A DNA stretch of 64,000 bases, from NCBI RefSeq assembly GCF_029227915.1, contig NC_079882.1, forward strand, positions 17,496,501 to 17,560,500, given 5' to 3'. This document shows, piece by piece, positions 31,472 through 40,838 of the stretch. How positions within the stretch are numbered: the stretch's first letter is position 1; each line of letters opens with the position of its first letter. Made by a program: the position numbers and the translations under genes. The notes under the pieces are model-generated. The model saw only the letters and a program-made list of their open reading frames with translations, was not told the DNA's origin and did no database searches. The stretch comes from Hydractinia symbiolongicarpus. Taxonomy: Eukaryota > Cnidaria > Hydrozoa > Anthoathecata > Hydractiniidae.

Positions 31472-32540
31472 CCCTACTCCCAAGGTGATAACGGTAGCCT
31501 TGGTATTCTCATGGACATCCGCAGACTTGATCGGGGTGTCGGTGCCACCGACTACCCCCTTTTCTTGCACTGTTGCCTTGCTACTGGAACTGTGCTCCTG
31601 CTTCGCGTTAATCTGCGGGTTAACACCAATGCTGAAATAGTCCTTGCTGATGAGGATTTTGTTCGTGAAATTCACAACACTCTTTATATGAAGACTCATG
31701 TTGCTAGGAATCATGTATACACCATGAGCAACGCTGAAATCAACCTTGGACCGTGCATACTTGAGCACATTGCGGAATCGCCTTATTTCCTCACCCGTGT
31801 CACTGGGTCGGAGGATCAGCTCTTCAAAATTCGTCAAGTAGAGGCGCTGCGCATCAATCGAACTACCTTGATTGCCAATGATGTTGAACCTTGCGTTAGC
31901 TTGGCTCTGAAGTATGAGGTAAGCGTAAAATCTTACGCTTTGGGAAAGCTTCTCTATACCTATACGCGTGAGACCTTGAGAGGTTTCGAGAATCCATCGA
32001 CTCCATAAATCCTTATCGAAATAACTAGGACCCGAGCCAGGATAATCCTTACGAATAGCTTGCCAACTACTGAAGAGAGTCTCGTTCCTCCACTCGCTCT
32101 GACTGTCGCTTACCCTAAAATTCACGTGCTAATTGCTGGAATATTTGCATGTTGAAAGGTTTGTTGAGGCGGCGGAATCTATCGGAACCCGGTAGAGAAA
32201 TGTCGAGATCTTGAAGAATTTTACGAATCTGGAAGTGCACGTGGAACCGGTAAACGGAGCGAACAAGAGGTAGGGATGTGGTCAGATGTTGCATAGAAAT
32301 ACCACAAGCGAATGTTTCGCAGTAGGTAGAAAAATTGAGCTGAGTAGACCAGAGGCTAAAAGGGTGGCTTTGCCAGGTAGGATAGTCGACAAATATGTTG
32401 GGGAATTTCACCATGAACGAGGACCCCTTCGCGTCAATCACGATGTCTTGCATTGAGAGATCATCACCCTTAAGTCTCTCGAGATATCTCCCATGTGTAA
32501 GGGCATACTTTGATTTTTGGTTATACGAGTAAATTCTCAT
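31439..32540 (-). pseudogene. Polinton protein with C-terminal membrane anchor; possible capsid-associated
   Basis: Two frames join with one shift near 32115. The first (32540-32115) reads MRIYSYNQKSKYALTHGRYL, FMVKFPNIFVDYPTWQSHPF, TYCETFACGISMQHLT and LVRSVYRFHVHFQIRKILQD. The second (to 31439) continues FRVSDSQSEWRNETLFSSWQ, TRIGIEKLSQSVRFYAYLIL, QAQ-like SQANARFNIIG, and ends with a membrane segment (ATVITLGVGLILGFIWM). It recurs in cnidarian Polintons, divergent to the penton-like gene. Its start codon lies on one side of a 16-bp palindrome. Role not established. Confidence 0.6.
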
Positions 32541-32556
32541 GTTTCTTTAAAGAAAC
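32541..32556. promoter_or_regulatory. 16-bp perfect palindrome between two divergent start codons
   Basis: GTTTCTTTAAAGAAAC. On the left, CAT (32538-32540) is the minus-strand ATG; on the right, GTG (32557-32559) begins the plus gene. With an A in place of that G the palindrome would be 22 bp and include both start codons. Confidence 0.7.
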
Positions 32557-33246
32557 GTGAAGCAGCTGTATGTCACAGATATAGAGAAACCTACGATATT
32601 TGAGGACTACCTAGGTCAGGACACGAGGATAGCCTTGAAGTCAATCAGCATTCGACCTACATGGCTGAATATTTACAGTAACAACAAGTTTACCATCCGC
32701 AAGGTAGGGCCTGAAAAAAGGGTTACTCGAATTGAAATAATGAATGGGTTGTACAAGATCAAGGATTTGGCAGCCATTGTCAACGAGCGAGCGGAGGGCA
32801 AGATCAAGATATTTGTGTTGAATAATGGACTCTGCAGGCTCCGTGTCAATGACGGGTACACGGTGGTGATTCATCGACACCTGCAAGAGCTCTTGGGTCT
32901 ACCATATGGTCCCAGTAAAAAATACTATATGAAGGGTGACTACGATTCATTCTACAAGACTGACGTATACCAGCGGCTGAGACTTGTTTGCCCTCAGCTA
33001 GATGAAGATGACTGCCTGCTGGATGGTAAAAAATCCAAGATACTGGCTATGCTTCCCACCAAAGAGTTAAACGCATGGGAAGACATGCTTACGTGGAGTT
33101 TTGATAACTCTGTATACCTCCCCCTGAAGGGCTCGACCGATCGTTTCGAGTTCATGCTGACAGACGAGTATCACCACGATAAGAATGTTTCGTTCGTGGG
33201 AATTACCATGCACCCACTGATAGAAAAAAATGACAGACATTGCTAA
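32557..33246 (+). CDS. probable penton/minor capsid protein of the Polinton
   Basis: 229 codons. The start is GTG; an in-frame stop lies just upstream, so an ancestral ATG seems to have mutated. N-terminus: TIFEDYLGQDTRIALKSISI then RPTWLNIYSNNKFTI, the LxSIxxxxTWxNI pattern seen near the start of single-jelly-roll penton proteins of Polintons and adintoviruses. Then GLYKIKDLAAIVNERAEGKI, LQELLGLPYGP and, near the C-terminus, KNVSFVGITMHPLIEK. Penton assignment is by pattern and neighbourhood only; no fold search was possible. Confidence 0.5.
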   Translation: MKQLYVTDIEKPTIFEDYLGQDTRIALKSISIRPTWLNIYSNNKFTIRKVGPEKRVTRIEIMNGLYKIKDLAAIVNERAEGKIKIFVLNNGLCRLRVNDGYTVVIHRHLQELLGLPYGPSKKYYMKGDYDSFYKTDVYQRLRLVCPQLDEDDCLLDGKKSKILAMLPTKELNAWEDMLTWSFDNSVYLPLKGSTDRFEFMLTDEYHHDKNVSFVGITMHPLIEKNDRHC

Positions 33247-33841
33247 GCTTTACCCGAGCTTCCGAGTGCACCTCTGGAGGGTACGCAGGAGGATAGTTCA
33301 CAAGCCTACAGGCTCAAGAAAATCGACAAAATGGAACAATACTTGCGAGCTGAGATTAAAGAGCGCGACAAGCTTGCTAAAAAGTTCAAGATGAATGGGA
33401 CTTGGGTTCGATATACGGATCACGGGTTACTAGCGGTAACTGTGATAACTTCAGGTGTTGGATTCGGTAGTATACTCTCAGGAATCGGTGTAACATTGGC
33501 CGTGGCCATGGGTGGAATTACGATTGCTGTAGGGTTAGGCCAAGCGGGTCTACGGAACGCTTGGAAGAGGCTAGGTGTCAAGAGTAAGCATCAAACTACT
33601 AGCAGAGACCAAAATCAACTCTATCGTTGACTTGATAAGCAGAGCTGTGGAGAATGGTGTGATTAGCGACCGCAAGTTCAGTCTAATCATACAGGAGAAG
33701 CAAAAATACATGGCGCTGAAGGGGAAGATTTGACAGCGTGTCAAGAACATCGTGGACGGTATCAATGAGCAGGAACGTATGCAGCTGGTACCACAGGGCA
33801 GACAAGAGGCGAAGGATGAACTACTCAAAAAACTTCAATAG
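33232..33841 (+). pseudogene. Polinton membrane-associated protein, two frames
   Basis: Frame 1 reads LPELPSAPLEGTQEDSSQAY, RLKKIDKMEQYLRAEIKERD, LAKKFKMNGTWVRYTDHGLL and then a glycine-rich hydrophobic part (SGVGFGSILSGIGVTLAVAM). After a shift near 33585 it continues IKLLAETKINSIVDLISRAV, GVISDRKFSLIIQEKQKYM and, past a stop at about 33732, ELLKKLQ ending at 33841. The glycine-rich pair of hydrophobic helices followed by a SDxxFxxIxxEKxKY segment recurs in cnidarian Polintons. Function unknown. Confidence 0.55.
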
Positions 33842-33896
33842 AGATCTGCACAGTATGTCAGCGTTACTTAGAGGAACCACCAGCTTATTCATAGGG

Positions 33897-33923
33897 TCTA
33901 GTTTGTTTAAACAACATACTAGA
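33897..33923. terminator. stem-loop between convergent genes
   Basis: TCTAGT (33897-33902) pairs with ACTAGA (33918-33923), enclosing the palindrome TTGTTTAAACAA (33903-33914). It lies between the stop at 33841 (plus) and the stop at 33928 (minus). Confidence 0.45.
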
Positions 33924-33927
33924 TCAC

Positions 33928-34206
33928 TTACTCGATTTCGAGTACTTCTCCAGTATCTCGATCGATGATGAGGTCGACATCATATGCAATACGTCGCTGC
34001 TTTTCGGAGAGCTGTCTCGAGTATCGCTCCAGATTTTTCTGCCAAGCGATTGTGACGCAAGGTTTGCAGTACGGACCGTCCGTTTGTGGCGAGGCGTCCT
34101 TTTACTTAACCTTACGGATCGCTTCGAGAAGAGGACACCTATTCATAGTTGAGTAGTTACGGATCTTTAATACTTTCGCTTCTTTTTTCAGTTCATTAAC
34201 GTTCAT
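33928..34206 (-). pseudogene. small Polinton protein with SAP/Rho-N-like start
   Basis: MNVNELKKEAKVLKIRNYST, then CPLLEAIRKVK, a stop, then in the same frame YCKPCVTIAWQKNLERYSRQ and IAYDVDLIIDRDTGEVLEIE to the stop at 33928. The ELKKEAKxLxIxxY...LLEAI pattern resembles SAP or Rho-N DNA/RNA-binding helices; CxxC may bind metal. One stop (near 34102) splits it. Confidence 0.5.
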
Positions 34207-34210
34207 GTTT

Positions 34211-34243
34211 GTTTTGATGTGATAGATCAACACACATCAAAAC
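34211..34243. promoter_or_regulatory. 11-bp hairpin between two minus genes
   Basis: GTTTTGATGTG (34211-34221) pairs perfectly with CACATCAAAAC (34233-34243), loop of 11 bases. It fills the spacer between the stop at 34253 and the start at 34206. Confidence 0.6.
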
Positions 34244-34252
34244 CTCTCACAT

Positions 34253-34858
34253 CTAGTCTAGTACGACGAATCTTCTATCATCGTCGTTATCGTCAGAGTC
34301 GCTAAGGTAGGAGATAGCATAAAACTCGACATTCTTATACTTGCACTCTTCCAAGTAATTCTGAAGGTAATAGTTTCCCCCTTGCTTATAGATGCTGGCG
34401 GGCTTGATGATAGCCTTGCACTCGCAGCTGTCCTCCGGTACCTTTTTATTGTGGAAATTGGTCTTGATTTTACCCTCCCACTCCTTTAGCTTGGTATTGA
34501 GATATCCCCCTTTTTTGAAGGAAGTGGTAGTGAGGTAATGACCCACGAGGGAATCCACCTTGGTCAGTATTTCATCATATTTTTTCAGCCATTCCGGGTG
34601 GTTGATGAGATCAAATGACAAGGTATGGTAAGCGCGGAAGGCACCATATGAATGGATCTTTTTGGGTGTTTTGATCAGTAAAGGAGCTAATTTGTCGCTA
34701 TTTTTATAGGCAATCACGAAGCGCTCATCTTTGCCCTTGTTTAATGGAATAAGATCGCTTAGCATGATATTTTCAACGTTTAGTTCTTCGATATTTAATG
34801 GTTTCCCTTTGGCATAAAATTCCCTTGATTTAACAATCTCGTTACCGAATTTAAACAT
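34253..34858 (-). CDS. Polinton protein with acidic tail, unknown (possible ssDNA-binding)
   Basis: An intact frame of 201 codons: MFKFGNEIVKSREFYAKGKP, LSDLIPLNKGKDERFVIAYK, a Tyr/Phe-rich middle (YGAFRAYHTLSFDLI), IKTNFHNKKVPEDSCECKAI, GGNYYLQNYLEECKYKNVEF and an acidic end (SDSDDNDDDRRFVVLD). Acidic C-terminal tails are usual in viral single-stranded DNA-binding proteins, and a protein-primed replicon needs one, so that role is a reasonable guess. No sequence signature proves it. Confidence 0.5.
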   Translation of the reverse strand: MFKFGNEIVKSREFYAKGKPLNIEELNVENIMLSDLIPLNKGKDERFVIAYKNSDKLAPLLIKTPKKIHSYGAFRAYHTLSFDLINHPEWLKKYDEILTKVDSLVGHYLTTTSFKKGGYLNTKLKEWEGKIKTNFHNKKVPEDSCECKAIIKPASIYKQGGNYYLQNYLEECKYKNVEFYAISYLSDSDDNDDDRRFVVLD

Positions 34859-34860
34859 AC

Positions 34861-34881
34861 TTTTATTTTGTGGAAATAAAA
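34861..34881. promoter_or_regulatory. 8-bp AT hairpin between two minus genes
   Basis: TTTTATTT pairs with AAATAAAA (34874-34881). It lies in the 29-bp spacer between the start at 34858 and the stop at 34888. AT-rich, so weaker evidence than the others. Confidence 0.35.
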
Positions 34882-34887
34882 TCCCAA

Positions 34888-35045
34888 CTAGGGTTTAGTA
34901 CAAGGACAGCTTCCACCATTATACGTGATGTACTCTTGGTAACAGTACCAGCATAGCAGCTTGGCTCTTATGAAGAACCTCCTTCCGCAGCTGCATCTGT
35001 CATACACATCAAGTACCGTTCACACTCATCGCATTGTTCCTTCAT
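34888..35045 (-). pseudogene. small Cys-rich Polinton protein, frameshifted
   Basis: MKEQCDECERYLMCMTDAAA, then after a one-base shift near 34980 RRFFIRAKLLCWYCYQEYIT and GGSCPCTKP to the stop at 34888. Cys pairs CxxC, CWYC and CPC suggest a zinc-binding protein of about 50 residues. It follows the repeat protein by 3 bp. Confidence 0.45.
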
Positions 35046-35048
35046 CGT

Positions 35049-35528
35049 TTATTTACTCCACAATAGTTCAAGACCTGCCCTTTCATCTTCCGAGAAGCAC
35101 CAGCCTATAACTCTGTCGGGATGCCAGGCTAATGGAAGCAGCTCTTCCTTAATCCTTGCCTTCTTCGCTTTCCTCTGACGATAGGCATCGAGCAATCGAG
35201 GATCAGAGCTACTGCTACACATGTCCCGGGTCACGAACCAGTCGGGAACAAACTCGAGTAGGTGAGGTCTATCTCAAACCGCCTCGTTACACATTTCCTG
35301 GGTCTTGAAATTGTCTGGAACATTCATAAGCATCCCGGAATACTCCTCAACCGCCATAGTGCACATGTCTCGCGTCTTAAACCTGTCGGGAATATACTTG
35401 AGTAGCTAAGGGTTCCTTTGAACAACCTTGTTGCACATTTCCTGGGTCTTGAAGAGGTCCGGTACATACCTTACCACCGGGGGATCCACTTCAACCAATT
35501 TTTTGCATCTTTCTTGCCTCCAACTCAT
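35049..35528 (-). pseudogene. protein of VPD-x-FKT-x-xMC repeats
   Basis: MSWRQERCKKLVEVDPPVVR, then four repeats of about 31 residues with the core (Y/N/F)(V/I)PDxFxTxxMC: YVPDLFKTQEMC, YIPDRFKTRDMC, NVPDNFKTQEMC and FVPDWFVTRDMC, separated by segments such as NKVVQRNP and TMAVEEYSGML. After the repeats come YRQRKAKKARIKEELLPLAW and GWCFSEDERAGLELLW. I know similar repeats from unnamed proteins in cnidarian genomes and loosely from DUF4116-type repeats. Stops split repeats 1/2 (about 35405) and 3/4 (about 35278). Repeat number is expected to vary between copies. Function unknown. Confidence 0.6.
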
Positions 35529-35627
35529 CTTTATTATCCCGACCTCGGCAAGGGATCCTTGAGTAAGGGACTTTCCCCTATTCAAATGCGCATGCCAGAA
35601 ATTTTGTTGATGTCAGCATTATTCCCG

Positions 35628-35891
35628 CTAGTCGCTATTGCGCATGCGTAGGATTTTATCGGAATCGGATTTATGTTCGGATGCCGTCGGATTTTCCGAT
35701 TTTGGGAGGGTAGGGGCTGGGGTGAGGGTGGAGGTGGTGGAAGCGGGGGTTTGACGGGGTAAAGGTGTCAAAGGAGCGGAAATGTACTTATATTCACTCC
35801 CTCCTACTACTTCTTTGAGATAAACCTCGAAAGTAGTACTCCAGGTTTTAATCTCAAAGGGCTCTGGTGACGAGAATGGCCGCATTAACAT
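35628..35891 (-). CDS. hypothetical Thr/Pro-rich protein at the right end of the Polinton
   Basis: 87 codons: MLMRPFSSPEPFEIKTWSTT, FEVYLKEVVGGSEYKYISAP, then a Thr/Pro/Ser-rich tail (PASTTSTLTPAPTLPKSENP). No family recognised. Base composition resembles the Polinton rather than the repeat that follows at 35927. Confidence 0.3.
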   Translation of the reverse strand: MLMRPFSSPEPFEIKTWSTTFEVYLKEVVGGSEYKYISAPLTPLPRQTPASTTSTLTPAPTLPKSENPTASEHKSDSDKILRMRNSD

Positions 35892-35926
35892 CTTCTGTTG
35901 TTTGTCGCAAAATTATTATTTATTAG

Positions 35927-36310
35927 TCGATAAGACCCGTGGAAAAATCCACTCAGGCAGAAAAGTAGATTGTTTCAGGTGCTTTGCTGACGTCACCATT
36001 GCATATACAATTTTTTTTCCAAATTTGTTTACACGTTGTTTCCAATGTGTAGAGTTTGAAACGCTCATCAAAATAATGTATAGGATCATATAGTTCTGAC
36101 GAACGGTTGATGAGATATAAGGGTTTATAATGTTTGCTGACGTCACCAATGGCCCGTCAACCCCCCAAATTTTCTTTTAAGAAATTTGTATACCTACTGC
36201 TTTCATTGTATAGGTCTTGAAACGCTGATCAAGAAAATGTATAGGATTATGTACTTTTGACAAACGGTTGCAGATATTAAGGTTTAAATGTTTTTTGATG
36301 ACGTCACCAC
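35927..36310 (+). repeat. dispersed TGACGTCA repeat, copy C
   Basis: Starts TCGATAAGACCCGTGGAAAA after TTATTATTTATTAG, like copy A. Three submonomers of roughly 130-150 bp each end in TGACGTCACC (35989, 36140, 36299) and share TATAGGATCATAT/TATAGGATTATGT. Non-coding. Confidence 0.7.
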
Positions 36311-36870
36311 CTCGTTTCCAAGTTCTTTGGCCTCAAAATTTTAGGTGCACTGTAATGGCTTCACTAATCTTAATTAACTAAAAAAGCAGCGTTAACCGTT
36401 AAAGATGGCAGCACGAAAACATAAACAAGAAACCGAAAGTAATTAATTAGTAAACACATCTACGCGAAACTTGTGTTAAGACACGAAACGGGTTTCAAAA
36501 GATTAACAAATTAATAATCACTTACTTCTTGACATTGTTGACTGCTGTTTAAACTGGAATTCATAGTATAATTGACACAAGGCTTACATCCAACACAACG
36601 CTGAAAAGACTTTACGCAATTAAAGATTTGTTTTGTTTAAAGATTTGCTTTAAAAGGGCACCCTCTTCATCGGGGACCTCTTAGGTAAGCCAGTAAATTT
36701 AAAATTTATTCTTATCTGACAGTTGGTGTTTGCGAAGAGTGTTTGGTATCAAATTTAAGATTTAAAGAAGGCGCATTATAAAGGCACCCTCCTTATCGGG
36801 GTCCTTTGAGGTAGGAGAGAAATTAGTTTTAGTGTATTTGTTTTGCGTCTATCGATTGTACTGAAACAGC
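36311..36870 (+). other. spacer and 5' leader of the next retrotransposon
   Basis: No gene to about 36600. Then two diverged copies, about 128 bp apart, of GGCACCCTCTTCATCGGGG and GGCACCCTCCTTATCGGGG (36653 and 36781), each preceded by a TTTAAAGA-type stretch. They may be tandem promoter units of the retrotransposon. Confidence 0.4.
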
Positions 36871-37242
36871 ATGGATGGAATGATTAAACGATTATTTTAT
36901 AATGATCAACCACCACCACAAGACAATGATTCTGAGGAAAGAAAAACAAGTTTGGGTGAAAATTCTATGGTTGAAAAAGGAAATCAATCTTCTGGAAACA
37001 CTGCTATACCCAACACAAAATGGTTTGAAAACTACAATTGCATGCATTGTGAGAAGAAATGCAAGAGTTCCTCTGGACCTAAATTGCATTTGAAAGCCTG
37101 TAAACGAAACCTGGTGATAAACCCAGAAAATACAAGGAAAATTAAAGAAGTCATTGCAGGTGTGTCTTTAACGGAAACTTCAAAAAAGGAAAACATTAAA
37201 TTGAAGTCAACAACGCAAAGCTCAGGTGACTGTTATAAATAG
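36871..37242 (+). CDS. retrotransposon N-terminal zinc-finger region
   Basis: 123 codons. One finger of type Cx2C...HxxxxC (YNCMHCEKKCKSSSGPKLHL then KAC) in otherwise polar sequence. It overlaps the next frame by 17 bp, in a different frame. This could be a single frameshift that separates one original ORF, or a separate first ORF. Such fingers bind target DNA in R2-like elements. Confidence 0.55.
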   Translation: MDGMIKRLFYNDQPPPQDNDSEERKTSLGENSMVEKGNQSSGNTAIPNTKWFENYNCMHCEKKCKSSSGPKLHLKACKRNLVINPENTRKIKEVIAGVSLTETSKKENIKLKSTTQSSGDCYK

Positions 37243-40042
37243 AAATCAAGCACAAATCAAGATTTGGGGTGATCATACGTTAGATGACGTTATACAAAAA
37301 CTTGTTTTTACTACCAACAGGAAGAGATATATTACTGAAACAATAAGACTCATAGAGATCTGGAACCAACAAGTGGATTTATTAAAGGGAATTTCTATCA
37401 AAGCAGTTATGACGATGCCGATGCTTCTACTACAAAAACCATCATACAAGTCCAAAGCGAAGGATCACTCTGAATGTCTTAACCGTAGATTAAATCTCTG
37501 GGTGGAAGGAAGATTCGATGATTTGATGAGAGAATCGAGGACTACACAATCTAAAATCCCAAAACCAAATTCCCTGAATACTCCAGAGCAGTGCGCTAAA
37601 AATTTCGCAAAACTAATGCTTCAAGGAAAGATACATGCTGCACTAAGATTATTGGATGATAAGATGTCTGGTGGAGTACTGGATCTAACTGATGAGACAC
37701 TCCAAGAACTGAAGTTGAAACATCCAAATCCTGTTGACGCTGATGAATCTGTGCTTCTCAAAGGGGAAATCCCATTTATCGATCCTGCTATTTAGAACAA
37801 CATAGATGAAACAACAATATTGAAAGCCGCACTTCGTACAAAAGGTTCAGCAGGACCGTCAGGAATGAATTCAGATGGCTGGAGACGTATATTAGTGTCA
37901 AAGAATTTTGGAAAGATCGGCGTGGAATTGAGTTCATCTTTGGCTCGGTTCGCGAAAAATCTTTGTACAACTGCATTTGATCACACAGAAGGCAATTCAC
38001 TGGAAGCATACATCGCTTGTAGGTTAATACCACTAGATAAGAAACCTGGTGTGCGGTCTATCGGTGTGGGGGAGGTTCTTCGAAGGGTGATTGGAAAGTC
38101 CATAATATCAGTAATCAAACCGGAAATACTTGAAAGCGCTGGTTCTCTCCAATTATGTGCTGGTCTACCTTCTGGATGTGAGGCAGCTGCTCATGCCATG
38201 ACAACAATTTTTGAAGAGAAAGGAACAGACGCATTACTTTTAGTAGATGCTACGAATGCTTTTAACTCACTTAATCGGAAAGTGCTACTTCATAATATTC
38301 GATACATATGTCCAGCTATGTCTACGTATATACAAAATTGTTATAGCTCACCATCGAGGCAGTTTGTTATGGGTGGGAAAGAAATATTATCGGCAGAAGG
38401 AACAACTCAAGGTGACCCGTTCGCTATGCCAGCTTATGCAGTTGGAATTGTTCCTCTTCTCCCGCTGTTGAAGAATGACGTGGAAGATAGAAAGTTGAAC
38501 ATAACTCACTGCGCTTATGCTGATGATCTGGGAGGTGCCGGAAAAATATTTGAATTAAGAAAATGGTGGGATAAAGTTGAGCATTATGGTCCATTATTCG
38601 GCTATTATCCTAAAGCATCAAAATCATGGTTAATAGTAAAGGATGAACATAAATTAGTAGCTGATGATGTCTTCAGTGACACAGAGATAAACATCAGTAC
38701 AGTTGGAAATAAATATCTTCGCAGCTTTATAGGTACACAAGATGAGAAAGAAAAGTAAATCATTGGGTTGGTAAATGAATGGATTGTTCAGATAAAGAAG
38801 TTAGCTAAAATTGCACTTTTTCAACCACACGCTGCCTATTCTGCTTACATAAGTGGATTTCAACACAAATTTAACTATTTTATCCGGACACTTGGGGATA
38901 TGAGCAAGTATATCAAAGTACTGGACGATGTTATCGACAATACATTGATCCCAGCATTGACAGAGGGACAAAAATGTACCGAAAACGAGAGAATATTACT
39001 GAGTTTACCAATTCGCTGTGGTGGTATGGGAATTGTGATATTAGTCGAATCATCAAAGAGAGAACATGAAAATTCTGTTGAAATGACAAAACAACTAGCA
39101 GAAAGAATTAAACTACAGCAAACGTCTTATAAATTTGACAAACAGTTACACAATAATATCAAAAGCAAAATCCTTAAACAGAAACAAATGTTGCATAACG
39201 AAAAGCTAAAAGAAATTCGCCAACGCATGACGAATGAGCAATTACGAGCAAATGATTTGGCGACAATGAAAGGTGCTTCAAGTTGGTTGTCAGCACTCCC
39301 AATAAAATCTGAGAACTATGCACTCAACAAAAGAGAGTTTTATGATGCCATGCGAATGAGATATCGGTGGGATTTGAAGTTCCTACCAACAATTTGTGTC
39401 TGTGGAAAACGCTTCACGATTGACCATGCTATGTCATGTGTCAAGGGTGGCTATATTCATCAACGTCACAACGAATTAAGAGATACTTTGGCAAAAATAT
39501 CTGAAGAGATTTCCAATGATGTAGAAACAGAACCGCATTTACAACAGCTGACTGGAGAAAAATTAAGCAATTCTGCAAACTCCACAGATGAAGCTAGACT
39601 CGACATTAGCGTTAGAGGATTCTGGCAACGAGGTCAACGAGCATTTTTTGACGTAAGGGTATTTAACCCATTCGCTTTGACATACCTCAATCAGAAACTG
39701 CCTAATGCATTCAAATCGAAGGAAAACATCAAGAAACGTGCATATGGACAAAGAGTGCTAGAAGTAGAACACGGATCATTTACACCGCTGATTTTCACAC
39801 CATATGGGGGATCCAGTCGAGAGACAGAACATTTTATCTCCACTCTGTCGCATAAAGTAGCAGAAAAAAGAAATCTAGAACAAAGTACCGTTACAAATTG
39901 GCTTCGGACGAAATTATCATTTTGTTTACTGCGTTCAGCAATACTCTGTATTCGAGGATCAAGAAATACAAAACGAAGGTTGATAAAAGTAGATGTTGAT
40001 TGTCTCGAGATATCAAATGCAACGAGCCAACTTGTCAACTGA
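37226..40042 (+). pseudogene. reverse transcriptase and restriction-like endonuclease ORF, two stops
   Basis: One frame runs from 37226 to 40042, broken only by TAG at 37793 and TAA at 38756. RT motifs: motif A ALLLVDATNAFNSLNR, motif B EGTTQGDPFAMPAYA, motif C CAYADDLGG, then GYYPKASKSWLIVK. The C-terminus has a knuckle CVCGKRFTIDHAMSC (CxC...HxxxxC) and a nuclease block ARLDISVRGFWQRGQRAFFD then VRVFNP, which fits the restriction-like endonuclease of early-branching non-LTR elements. About 940 codons. Apart from two stops it is well preserved, so insertion was fairly recent. Confidence 0.75.
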
Positions 40043-40475
40043 GAGATTTTCTAAAATTTTTATGTTTCAATATATTGAAACTCGATTATACTACGCACAA
40101 TCGCCTGTACTATATCAGTCTGAGAAACGGAGAACTTTGTTTTGCTGTTTAGCTAGCTATTTTCTTGTCACTTGTAAAGTTGATAATTATTTAATATAAG
40201 ATATTGATCATTTCTATAAAAAAAAAAAAAATCTTTCCTTTGACGTCAAGACTATTTTAACGTTAAAGTTTGTTAAATTACAGAACAATTTTATAGGCGA
40301 TGTTTTATAGAATTTGTTAAAGAAAATTGTGGAGAATATAATCCACTTTGCAAAAGTCACAGACAGACATACAGACAGAGAGAACTGGCGTATTATTATA
40401 TAGATATTCGTTAGCCCGTTTTTATACCGCATTACGTGCTTCTCGCTATTGCGAAACTAAGCTACCATTTTGCAT

Positions 40476-40838
<363 letters not shown>

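Larger units (their letters stand above)
18187..35891. mobile_element. Maverick/Polinton-type virus-like transposon, decayed, with a nested LINE
   Basis: A block with protein-primed family B DNA polymerase, HNH endonuclease, packaging ATPase, retroviral-type integrase, major capsid protein, a probable penton protein and many small membrane proteins is diagnostic of Maverick/Polinton elements. Genes lie on both strands with spacers of 0-60 bp. Base composition is visibly more GC-rich than the flanks. Terminal inverted repeats were not found: the left end runs into a zinc-finger gene relic at about 18185 and the right limit is placed at the last frame (35891). Nearly every long gene has stops or frameshifts. 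No adenain-type protease was seen. Confidence 0.85.
36600..40220 (+). mobile_element. non-LTR retrotransposon with restriction-like endonuclease
   Basis: Contains a C2HC-fingered N-terminal frame, a reverse transcriptase and a C-terminal Cys/His plus nuclease part, and ends at a run of 13-14 A (about 40219). That order (finger, RT, gag-knuckle-like CCHC, restriction-like endonuclease) is that of the R2/R4/NeSL/HERO group of site-biased non-LTR elements. The exact clade was not determined. Confidence 0.7.

Noticed and set aside
31455-32008. 165-aa plus-strand frame
   Set aside because: Antisense to the membrane-anchored minus-strand Polinton gene, which has recognisable family motifs.
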